Positions 33,419-43,281 of a DNA stretch of 64,000 bases are shown in pieces. This DNA comes from Gelatoporia subvermispora B (lineage: Eukaryota; Basidiomycota; Agaricomycetes; Polyporales; Gelatoporiaceae): contig KB445791.1 in assembly GCA_000320605.2 (NCBI GenBank), positions 2,723,057 to 2,787,056 on the forward strand. The letters are read 5' to 3'. Each line of letters starts with the position of its first letter. The first letter of the stretch is position 1. A program made the position numbers and the translations under genes. A model generated the notes under the pieces. It ran no database searches, was not told the DNA's origin, and saw nothing but the letters and a program-made list of their open reading frames with translations.

Positions 33419-35265
33419 TCAAGCACGTAGGTGAACAAACGTCAAGATGAGTAACAAAGGGCACCATAGCCAGGCAGATAACTGCAATGAAGGTTGGATA
33501 GGAAGGGCTCCATTGGTGACAACACCATTCAGGGTCTGCTTCCTATAAACTTCCAGCGTCTTGATATTCCAAGAAGCATTCTATAATCGTGGCACAGTCA
33601 GGCATGAGGGAACCTCATGAAGATGCATCCATACCACGAAATTACTGCCGTCCATGAGCTGCTCTGGACATGTTCCGGGGCAGTTCGTCGAGTTGTAGGT
33701 ATTACCCGCCCAATCACCTACAAGTTGGAACATACATTGGCAAAGCCATGCGCCACTATGCATGGAGGTCACGTACCGCAAAATGTTATGTCTAATTGAA
33801 TTAGACATCAGAACCGGTCGTCAACAACTTCGAGGACACCTACCGAAGATTATTGAATGGTTTACAAAGTTAGTGATAGGGTTGCATTGCTCGGGAAGCA
33901 AAGTCGCAACAGGATCACCCCAGGTTGAGGGCGTTGGTTGACCGTCGACAACATCTTGAGGGACAGCAGCTCGGTAAAACGACCCTATGCCGATAACGAT
34001 GAATGCGCGCACGTCTAACTGCACAGTAATGACGTACAAACTGCGATGCCATCTTCGTCCCACTTCATAGCAAATACACCACCCCCTTGGGCATCGAATG
34101 TGGGCCCATAGGACGCTCGACTCCATTCTGTCACACCACAACCAGCATTGAAGTTATCGTTACCGTCGCAATCGTAATTGGGTTGTCCATTGACGTCCTA
34201 CTCCGAGCCTCAGTGAGACAGTAGCCACGCGCATATATGACTGGGCAACCCACCACAATGGTCCCGGTCATATTGTTCGAAGGCGTTAAGGTACAATCTA
34301 GGAATACGATGAGCACGGCTCTAATAGTCAAGCACAAGCACCTACTTGGCCCTGTGTGAAATGTTACTTGATTATGCTCGTTGTCATGCACGCCTTCTAT
34401 TATATCGATTTCGCCGGTCTGTTCACATAATCCAGGTTAGGACATTCCGAACATTCTGCGAATCCATGACTCACAGAGGGCCAGATTCCACCTCCCAAAG
34501 TCCACCATGCGGGCCAAACACCTAGATACGCCATACTTGGTCGGGACCCACATATCACAAGCACAGTACTCACCACAACCCCAAGGGGCCCTCAGCACAT
34601 CGAGAATGAATAAGCCTAGGCGGCATTGGCGCATTTCGTCTCTGGATAACATGTAGACACTCACCCGTGTTGTACTGCTTTTGACTCGAAACGCGAACAC
34701 TGGAAGATGCATTGTGGGTTTGTCAGTGTTTCGTAACGAGGACGCTCCGTGACACTGACCTGTTGCGGAATTGACCTTGGGCCAACTGCGTTGTGTTATC
34801 GCCCTTCATTACTACTATACCGTCATCTGCCACGTATGCCAATCCGTCTGAGAATGCAGTGGTGGCGTCTGTATAGCTATACGATAGAGCAGGTCAGATG
34901 CTATCCCGGAGTACCATTAGTGCGAACGCACTTGACCATGCCACTGCACACATTTGAACATCAGTGTTAATTGAATGACCATCGAATGCGACCGGCAACG
35001 TACTGGGTAGGATCAGATCCGGTGAAGAAATTGAACAACCTGTGCATTGTTAGCTACCGTTGACACAGTATGCAGATGACGCGCGAACATACTGGAAGAA
35101 ATTGTCGCCAGAATAGGTGTCTTCAATTGTCCACACGAATGTGCTGCCGTTTCTACTTGTTTCGACATTATTTCCACGGCGGCTCAATGACTTCGCTTGC
35201 GAAATACTGCCCAAGCACAGCAGTCCAAAGATGAAAACAACAGTTCTTGTCCGAGGTTCTAGCAT
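33419..35265 (-). CDS. GH16 glycoside hydrolase with hydrophobic C-terminal tail
   Basis: Fourteen exons (35265-35093, 35039-35004, 34943-34932, 34876-34760, 34699-34665, 34615-34574, 34521-34475, 34418-34346, 34297-34254, 34197-34038, 33984-33844, 33791-33777, 33717-33635, 33580-33419) give 379 residues. A signal peptide is followed by TFVWTIEDTYSGDNFF, FFTGSDPTHG, QYNTGLFILDVLRAPWGCGVWPA and the catalytic GEIDIIEG (nucleophile Glu157, acid/base Glu162). These mark the GH16 laminarinase-like group common in basidiomycetes, which acts on beta-1,3 or mixed-linked glucans of the wall. The end, LQLSAWLWCPLLLILTFVHLRA, is a hydrophobic tail suggesting membrane or GPI attachment. Two exons are only 12 and 15 bases long. 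Although raw frames look fragmentary, the gene is complete. Confidence 0.92.
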
Positions 35266-36141
35266 GCTGGGAATGAACAGGGATCTCTCTTTGTCAAAGT
35301 AAGAGTCGAGTTCGCAGTGCGCAGCGCGATGATGCAATAACGGGCGGTAGGGGTGCACACGAGTATGGTCAGGGACGATGGCACTTCATGAAATAGTTCC
35401 GGAACGATCAAGAAGTTGAGGCGCAGGAATTGGAAACACAGCGTCCAAGTCCGATAATTGGTATATTCGCGTATATGCGACAGACCGGTGCATACGGCCA
35501 CAGGTTGGCCCCGATAAACTCTCGGCTTATGGAAACCGCTAGCGCAATTGTTGCCAAAAGCTGGAGGAGGACAGCCGGTGAAGAGAGAAAGAGGTCCGTG
35601 GTTGAACAACCCACGGTATGCAATTAAGAACAACACGTTGCTTCGGCCAGCTCATCGCGTGGTTTTCGGCGTTCAAAAGCAGGGTTCCTGGCGTGGGGTG
35701 CGCGGCGTCAAGTGCTAAGAATATGCTCCGCTGATGCGCGAACTGGCGGCGAACGTGGTGCCGCCAAATCGCGCGACGTGAGAGGCTCTCATAAGACGCC
35801 GCCACAATCCGCTCGTGTCAAAACCGTTCTGTTCAGATGCGCAGCTAACACAGGCGCTGAGAATTATCGCTTCGCTATTGCTTCCGGACATACGGCTATG
35901 CCTACAAAGTATCCTCTGTATATCTGCTGTCTGACGAACACAGCACGATCACAAACATAGAAGCACTCGCCCATACCGCAGTTTTTCACTCAAGATTAGC
36001 ACACTCAGACTATCATGCACATGCATCGGCATTGCCCGGAATTCGTTGCGCAAAAGGCATACATCCATAAGGAGCATGGAAACGACATGGGTGCGAGGAT
36101 ATGATAGAAAGCCAAAGTATGACAGACAAATGTACAAGATA
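35266..36141. other. Intergenic region upstream of the GH16 gene
   Basis: 876 bases between the GH16 start and the eL15 stop, both on the minus strand. It holds the GH16 promoter and the eL15 3' UTR. I see no gene. Confidence 0.6.
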
Positions 36142-36917
36142 TCACCGGTAACGACGGAGGCTGAGGGTGTTGTGCTTCTTCCAGGTGGACCAGCCCGGAG
36201 TGTGGTTGTGGCGGTGACCCTTGCCAAGACCACGGTTCTGGGGAGCAAGATGTCAGCACTTTTCGCTTCGGTCGCAACATGCATTGTCGACGTACTTGCT
36301 TGCCGATGGAGGTAAGGCCACGAGCCTCGCGGCGCTTGTGCACCGGCTTCGTGATCCAGTTGATCCTGGCGTCACGACGGATCTATACGCAAGAAAATTA
36401 GCCAAATATCCAGAACACCTGATTCTCAAAGTCACGTACCGCCTTGTGGTTGGGGTCGACGAGGATGACCTCGTAGTACTTGTAAACACCGTCCTGATTG
36501 ACCCAGTACGAGTTAAGCACACGGAGGTTGCCGCACCGCCGGCCAACACGCTCCTCAGCAACGCTCCGGAGACCGCGCTGGGGCTTAAGCTGGTTGACAC
36601 CCTGGCGGACGGGCTTGCCGTAGGTAGCACCCTTGGGGACGTGCTTCTTGCGGTTACCCCTCCTGACACGGACACGGTAGATCACGTATCCCTGCTTAGC
36701 CTTGTAGCCCAATCGGCGAGCCTTGTCGGGGCGCGAAGGGCGGGAGGCACGGTGGATGACATTGAGCTGACGGTACTCCCAGCACCTGTAGCAAATACGT
36801 TCAGCGGCAGGATTCCACCGTAGGATGCACCAGGACACACCGGACGCGCAGAAGGAAGCGGAGGACATCCGACTGCTTCTTTTTGTAGAGCTCGCCGATG
36901 TACTTGTAGGCACCCAT
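36142..36917 (-). CDS. RPL15: 60S ribosomal protein eL15 (RPL15)
   Basis: Exons 36917-36841, 36785-36440, 36382-36296 and 36237-36142 give 201 residues, close to the usual 203-204. The sequence runs [56 protein letters not shown] in overlapping conserved blocks, then [34 protein letters not shown] and the [11 protein letters not shown] end. It is a structural protein of the large ribosomal subunit. The bases before the start codon (ttttccctag) look like an acceptor site, so a 5' UTR intron is possible. Confidence 0.97.
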
Positions 36918-37172
36918 TTTGCGGGCTAGGGAAAAACGAAAAGTTAGCACACCATAGTGGAATCCACAGAAGGGTCATCCGGTCGCCGGTCCATCCATCC
37001 ATCACTTTCCGCCCAAATTTCACCGTTCTTGCGCACGAGCAGTATGCACCATAACGTCCAGGCCTTCGCCAATGCAGATTGACGTACTCACCTCTTGTTT
37101 CTTGAGGATTACAGGAGGGGACGAGCCGTTGGCGGTATCGACTGGAGCTCTAAGCGCGAGCAACCTTTGCTC

Positions 37173-37180
37173 CCACGTGG
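37173..37180. promoter_or_regulatory. CCACGTGG palindrome upstream of eL15
   Basis: CACGTG-core octamer 256 bases upstream of the eL15 start codon, 15 bases from the telo-box. Identical to the octamer upstream of SEC9. Confidence 0.4.
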
Positions 37181-37195
37181 CACAACCTAACTATG

Positions 37196-37205
37196 GTTAG
37201 GGTTT
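37196..37205 (-). promoter_or_regulatory. Telo-box-like element upstream of eL15
   Basis: On the eL15 strand it reads AAACCCTAAC, one telomere repeat unit. Telo-boxes are known in ribosomal protein promoters of plants and several fungi. The adjacent CCTAAC (37186-37191) makes an inverted repeat with it. Function here is inferred. Confidence 0.45.
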
Positions 37206-37446
37206 GCTGGTGTCCGCACCGTAGGCGCTCAAGTACTTCGGTCAGCCAGTGGAATCCATGTTTTCCATGTTTAGTTCGGCCTCTATCTTCATTCAGCCTC
37301 GCTGCAGTATTATCCATCACATAACATAAGAAATTAACTCGTTAGCGATACAAAGCATGAAGTGCGAGGTAGATCTAGGAGTACATGATGACTACAAATG
37401 CGTTTGAATGCCAGTGTAAATGTGCGAAGTAAAGAATCTCGTGCGG

Positions 37447-39729
37447 TCATGAGTGTACAACCGAATCTGTCCCCCGATCCTCCTTCGAACGAAGTCTCAA
37501 CCATGCTGTGGCAATGAACAGCACCCACGCAAATAATATCAGCGACCCACACAATGCAGCAAAGATCTCTCCGCGACGCAGTTCGGCCTTAGTCCGTACG
37601 ACATGCACAGGTGCCCTAGACGGATCTGTCGGGGATGCAGCGACAACGTATCGACTACTGCGTCGAGACGATGCCTCGGAGTAGGCATGCAGTAGCGGTA
37701 TTCGTTGCTCTGGGCTGGAAGTGGAGGGTAGCGGGCTACGGCCCAGCAAGCTTGCTCGTCTTGCATGCGAGCTCTGAGCCAGGTCTTGGGGCCACTCCTC
37801 GTCGTCCTCCATGGGCACGTTCGATTTGTTTGCGTTGTGCAACATGTCCTCTTCGTTTATATTCTCGAGAACTGGAGGTGAAAAGGCGCTGGCACGCCTA
37901 GATGCAGCCCGCCTCTGCTTGTGGTCGAGACGAGCGAGGCCAAAGATTCCGGCGAGTTGGAGCACGTTCAGGATAACGAACGCGTTGAGCAGGTATTGCA
38001 CGTCGCGATCATCGCCAGTAGGTAACACCCGCTCTGCAGCAGGTTTCTTCGACTTGATATCGAGAGCAACACCTGCCAGCGTTTGGAAGATCGTGGAACC
38101 CGTTTGTTCAAGCTGGTAGATACGCATGAGGTCCGTACGTTTCGGGCCATACTACTCCCAAGACTCACTGCCTTATGTGCGCCCAAAGTCGTGGAGATGT
38201 ATTTATGAGGCACAAGTTGAGGGACGATTACAACGAGGAGGACTAACAAGAGTGTGAATATCTATGCAACAATTGGGACCGCTCGGACTCACGGGGTGCA
38301 AAGCCATGCCCGGTAGCGAACGATGCGATCGCAGGTATGGGCGTTTCTGTCTGCTCTGGTGGGAGTGCTAACCACAGATAGCAGAGAAGGGTGAGGCATC
38401 CGGATACCATGAAGAGTCGCAGCACAAAGCCCCGTTTCTTGACTCGGTCGATCACGTAGCCAATCTAACGATCTGTTTAAGTGGCATATCGCAGCACAAG
38501 AAAGAATAAACATACCACGGGATACAAGAATACGCTGCCCGCAAGTACATACGATGCCTTGGTGCTAGCATCCATCTCAGTCAGGTCGTAGCGGTGTTGT
38601 ATGATGTTTCTAGACAAATTCTATGAGCAACTACCGCAAAATTCGAATTCAACTTCTACTCACGCTACGAGGTGAGTGAAAGGAGCCCAGACAGCGCCAC
38701 ATAGAATATTTAGACCAATATACGCCCAGAACACATCACCCAGCTTGGTGATGTCGCGCAAGTAGACTCTCCGTTTCTTCGCGACCTCCTTCAGCGCCTC
38801 CGATTCCGACAGTGTGAGTAACCGGTCATGATCGGCTTCTGCCTGAAGTTCCGAAGCCTCTAGCTCGGCACCAGAACCAGCGACAAGCCACTTAGACGCA
38901 GCGACGTAGATGAGATTCACGACGAAGGATAGGGCGGTGAGGAATGTAGATGCATAGAACGGCGCATGAGGTCCGAAGCGCTGCGACAGCGGGTATGAGG
39001 TGCGTGCGGAGACGAAGGATGCGCCCTTGCCGGCAACCAGTCCGAGGGCGAGCGAGACACCTAGGCCATGTGATTTGAAAAAGCGGACAATGATTGATTC
39101 TTGCACCACCGCAAGAGGGCTCACGCCGAGTCCGAAGATGAACATGCCGAAAGTCATGAGTCGCACGCTCTCCGTGAGGTTACCGATGAGTAGAAGAGCC
39201 TGACCTGGATCACGCAATGTTAGCGCGCAAGCCTATCCGATATACGAGAACGTTCAACGCACCCAGAAAGATGACGCCCGTTGCTAGGATGCTTGTGAAA
39301 GTCGTTCCGAGCCTGCTGGCAAGGACGCCGCCAACGAGTGGGGTCCATGTGCTGTTAAGAGAGAAAGCAGAGATGAGGAGCGAAAACTCCGTGTTGTCTG
39401 TTCCCATCTCTCGCGACAGTCGGGATTTGAGAGGCCCCAATATATATGAAGCACTGCTCACAAGTGAGTCCTTTTCATGTAGCTCAGCCAAAGAGGACTT
39501 ACTAGTGACTTCCAACGCTTAAAGAACAGGCACACAAGAGGGCCAGTGCACGTATCAGATAAGCACGCATAGGTGAAGGCTGGCCGTCGTCGGGTCGTAG
39601 TCGTAGAGGTTCTATGTCTTCCTCCATGACCATCGAACCGTCTTCGTCTGTATCATTATGTATCGATGAAGCATGGTCTATACTGGCAGTGCTTGAGGAG
39701 GCATCATACGTTGCGCCAACGTGCGACAT
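37447..39729 (-). CDS. MFS transporter, MFSD1-like
   Basis: Exons 39729-39503, 39456-39263, 39204-38664, 38609-38516, 38464-38293, 38242-38169 and 38112-37447 give 655 residues. After an acidic N-terminal tail of about 50 residues come the first hydrophobic spans (IRALALLCACSLSVGSHY, TSILATGVIFLGQALLLIGNL) and a middle loop, then the second half starting SYVLAGSVFLYPVVIGYVIDRVKKRG. The order resembles MFSD1, a lysosomal transporter of dipeptides. The fungal protein carries a Ser/Arg-rich cytosolic stretch of about 120 residues before a last span, SLILFAWVLFIATAW. A vacuolar location and peptide-like substrate are inferred from the family only. Confidence 0.85.
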
Positions 39730-40241
39730 GGCAAGAGGGAAACCAGGGGATCCAGCCTGGAGACCGGCCAGGGTGGTATAAGAGCAGCAGACGCGGGAAT
39801 ATGTCGAAAGCAAGCAGCGACGTGCGTGGGCAAGCAGTGGACCAGCGGCTCTCTAGCTGAGAAGGACGGGACGGTGCGTCAGAGAGCATGGGGCGGAACT
39901 TCTCCATTATCAGATAGCGGTGCTGAGCGCTTATTCAACCCGGTTCCTGCCCGTCGACGTTTCATATCAGATAAGATAACACTCCTTTCTCTGATCGGTC
40001 CGGCTCCTGCCGTCACCAGTGGCCACTGCCTTGGACGTCTTCCTGGGTCCCTGACTGCGCTGTGTACCTAGAGTCCGGCGTAATTGGCAGCTGCCAATAC
40101 ACCCATCATATATTCTGCACAGCAACCGCCCTGCCGCCCATTCCAAATCAATGTCGCCGGGCCTCCGCTAGGCCGCATATCGCGATTTATAACCATGAAC
40201 TTCTCAGCCATGACTTGGAATCCACGTTCCTAGTCTTTGTC
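39730..40241. promoter_or_regulatory. Divergent promoter region, MFS transporter and lipase
   Basis: Shared 5' region of two genes pointing away from each other. It contains the CCAAT palindrome listed next. No gene seen. Confidence 0.55.
40083..40098. promoter_or_regulatory. Perfect palindrome of two opposed CCAAT boxes
   Basis: Sixteen bases, ATTGGCAG followed by CTGCCAAT, so a CCAAT box is present on each strand. It lies 144 bases before the lipase start codon. CCAAT is bound by the HAP/NF-Y complex. Confidence 0.6.
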
Positions 40242-41439
40242 ATGCCTTCCTGGTCCTTCTTCAGCTCCTCTAGTCCTACAGACGATGAAGATGAGCGACT
40301 GACACCCGCTCAACGTCGCATGTATGCCATGGAGAAAGGTTTCAATTTTCGCACCCTATCAAAGCTCTGTGCCACACAGTCAGCGCGGACCCTGGGGCCT
40401 GATGATCTCGTATCAGCAGCCGTCTTCGCAGAGCTCGCAGGTGTCGGTCAATTTGCGGAGGCGGCCTATCCACTCGTACCCCCCGAGTATATCTTTGACA
40501 ATCTCGACACTCTTATGAAGAAAGATTTCCCGCTAGAAGGGTATGACGCCCTGCCAGGCACCAAACTCATTTCTGGCTTCCGCAGTACCGTCGCGAAGTC
40601 GGCCGGTTATGTCGCCTATCGGACGAATACGCAGCAGCTTGTCGTTAGCTTTTCTGGGAGTATGACTCTAACACAATTCGTGTACAATGTGAAAGTGACG
40701 AAGATGAAGCATCCTGCTGGCAAAGGCTGTTACGTCCACGCCGGCGCGTGGGACGTCTACAATGGTATGCAGGCAACTGTGAAGGAGCTGGTTGCAAAAG
40801 GCCTCAAGGAGAACGACGTTCGAGAGGTGATGATCACGGGCCACAGCCAGGGAGCCTCATTAGCATCGCTTTTCGCGTTCGATGCCCTTGACACGCAAAG
40901 CTCGATCTGCCACGGGCTCCCGCTTCTGATCGTCGCATTTGGGTCACCACGTGTCGCCAACCAAACATTAGCTGAGCATTTCCGCGCCCGCGTCGCTGCG
41001 TACGAAGGCACACATGGCGTTGGCACAGTGCGAGAGTATCTCATCAAAGCATACAACGATGGTGAGCAGGACTCTGGTGACCACTAGGATCTGTAGTAAT
41101 TAATACGCATCAGGAGCCACATCGTTTCCGCCCATCTGGATGGGGTTCAGGCACATTACGACGTCTCAGCTATACTTATACCGGGGCGGTCTGCTACGCA
41201 TCCCACCATCTGAGAGCGAATGTGGGCTGTTCCCAGTCTCACGCGATGCCTTGGACGTCGCCAGGCCGGTCGAACATCCAAGGGGCGGGCACGGCTACTA
41301 TAGTGGGAGAGATATCGAGAAGGTTGTACGGAGAGTCACGTACTTCAAGAAGATGATGGAGTCCGGAGGCACTGACTGGGAGAAGGAGTACCTGTCTTAT
41401 ATTAGCAAGCTCGAGAGGGAAGAGGCGGCGCAACAGTAG
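40242..41439 (+). CDS. Class 3 lipase (alpha/beta hydrolase)
   Basis: Exons 40242-41061 and 41114-41439 give 381 residues. The core matches fungal class 3 lipases: YVAYRTNTQQLVVSFSGSMTL (oxyanion-hole region), the nucleophile elbow MITGHSQGASLASLF with Ser202, and IVAFGSPRVANQ. Candidate acid and His residues lie further on (for example GGHGYYSG near the end). No signal peptide is present, and the N-terminus is acidic and Ser-rich, so it probably acts inside the cell, unlike secreted Rhizomucor-type lipases. Substrate unknown. Confidence 0.9.
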
Positions 41440-41633
41440 TAGTATTCAGGTACGTCACACTTGCATGGCATTAGAGAGGTCTTGGCTCAGTGGGCAGTCT
41501 CAGGTTCGAACGGAGCGGTGGTCATGGGTAAGGTCATCAGGCAGGCTTCGGCGTGCATGATCAAGACCGCGCATAGCGGTAGGCGTTCAACGCGTACAAA
41601 GACGATACATATTCCCTACTGTCCACAGGAGTA

Positions 41634-42406
41634 CTAGACATATGTCTGCGAGTCCTTAATGAAGCCCCGCTTCCCGTAATTGCTGCGTATCCAGAATATC
41701 GTGGCTACAAGCGTTGTGCAACACAGGCCAAACTCTGTCCAGCCCAGCGCTTCAACTGTGACTGACTCACGGCACCTATAGAACAACTCCGATCAGCTAT
41801 GCGAAGGTGGATACGTAGAATTTTAACTTACCGAGAGATAGGTGCGTGTGCGGGGCAATCTCCGTCTGCATGTTCTGCGTGCAGAAGCCCGGCACCGGCG
41901 CCCTAACAGCGCAGATTCAACGACTTAGAGCGTATACCCAGAATCAAAAATTCAAACGCGTACCCAGAGCGTGGCAGTCAGTAGCAACCAGAAGACGGAG
42001 CTAGCGATGTTCGCTAGTACATGAGCTTTACCATCTGCGGCCCACAATACATATGAAGCCGCGAAGAGAAAAGTCCACGCCGATTCGAAGCATAGCAGCA
42101 CAAGTCTGCAAGATGGAGGAGTTGGGTCGAATCCCACATTCGGACGGAATCAATCGCGAAGACTTACAGCGAATAGTAACCTGGGCTCGCCCAGGTACTC
42201 AAATCGTTGCCAGCACTTATCAGAAACGCCACAAGACCCAACTCTGCCATTGCAGTGAGGGTGATGAGGGTGAACAAATACGGGTGGCAACCCGCCCCAG
42301 AGCGGCAGCGCAGACGTCGCGGGCGCATTGCGGGACCAAGAGGAGGGTACGTTAGCGGGGGAGACAGTGTCTTCTCCATCGCGGAGGGCTCAGACTGAGT
42401 AGACAT
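41634..42406 (-). CDS. MARVEL-like four-span membrane protein
   Basis: Exons 42406-42168, 42105-41964, 41902-41832 and 41775-41634 give 197 residues. Four hydrophobic segments: YLFTLITLTAMAELGLVAFLI, LLVLLCFESAWTFLFAASYVLW, VLANIASSVFWLLLTATLW and ALGWTEFGLCCTTLVATIFWI. Two Cys residues in the last loop (GDCPAHAPISRC) and the WTEF in span four are features of fungal MARVEL-domain proteins, which sit in the plasma membrane or vesicles. The raw frames show only two short pieces; the gene emerges after splicing. Role unknown. Confidence 0.78.
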
Positions 42407-43281
42407 ATGCACAGAGTGTGGGCTGTATGAAAGAACCGTGTGCGGTGCACAACGGGCGCGACGGCTGGCTTGGAGGCAGGCATAGAACATGCGGCAGCCA
42501 TGTGCAGTACGTGAAATGGCCTCTGTGATATGATCTTATTAAGTACCTGACTAGGAGGCTTTTTTCTTGCCTCTGTTGCATTATGTGACAATTCATCAGG
42601 CATGGCTTCAATATGTTATTCCACAGCGTTGCAGCCATAATGCCAGTCACAGCGAGGACACGACCAGGTCGTCGCAGATGCTGCGAGGAGTTACACAGCA
42701 CTACCGAGGACAATTTCGCGTAGGGCTGGAAAGAGATCGGCAGTGCAGTCAGGTACTCGTCAAGTGGGGCAGCTTGGCATTGCAGCGAGATCTAAGGTGA
42801 TCTGAAAGTGATCGAGGAAGAACGTGATGCGCATAATTCGCGGGAAGACGAGCAAACGAGTCGACGGAAATTGCATGCGGATACTATGGCATGAAACGAC
42901 GGAGAGGGAACGAAAAGCAAAGGTGTGTATTCGGAGAAGTTGCGGGTTGATGGGTGTGCGACTGTGTGTGCGGGCTTCTGCCATCTCCGCGCAGGAGACA
43001 AGGTCGCCCCAAACGGGAGGAGGGTGCCAACCATCACGTGAGATGCCGCTGAGAGCACGATCGGGGGTTGCCAAAACGAGGCCCAGCGGCGCTGCCAGGC
43101 GCTGCCCAACGCCCGCGTCGCCGTCGCCGTCGCCGTCCATCCCGACCCTCCCGTCCGTCGCGTCCTCCTCCAACCACCGCCTCTCCCCTCGTCGTCCAGT
43201 TCGCTCGTCGCCCTCGCGCATCTTGTCACCGTCGACGTCGTATCGCATGTCATTCCGACTTTGTCCACATCCCAGAGCATA
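42407..43281. other. Divergent intergenic region, MARVEL-like gene and RasGEF gene
   Basis: 875 bases with promoters in both directions. Near 43110-43140 there is a short CGTCGC repeat. Frames on both strands lack protein character. Confidence 0.55.

Larger units (their letters stand above)
36918..37446. promoter_or_regulatory. eL15 upstream region
   Basis: Between the eL15 start and the MFS transporter stop. It contains an E-box palindrome and a telomere-like box, listed separately. No gene seen. Confidence 0.55.

Noticed and set aside
33419..35265. GH16 as a broken gene
   Set aside because: The fragments join through 13 introns into a complete protein with catalytic Glu residues.
37186..37206. 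Interstitial telomere tract
   Set aside because: Only one repeat unit plus a partial inverted one; better explained as a telo-box.
41481..41512. tRNA-like A box (TGGCTCAGTGGG) followed by a B-box-like GGTTCGAAC
   Set aside because: Only about ten bases separate them, too few for an anticodon arm, and no acceptor stem pairs. At most a tRNA fragment or chance.
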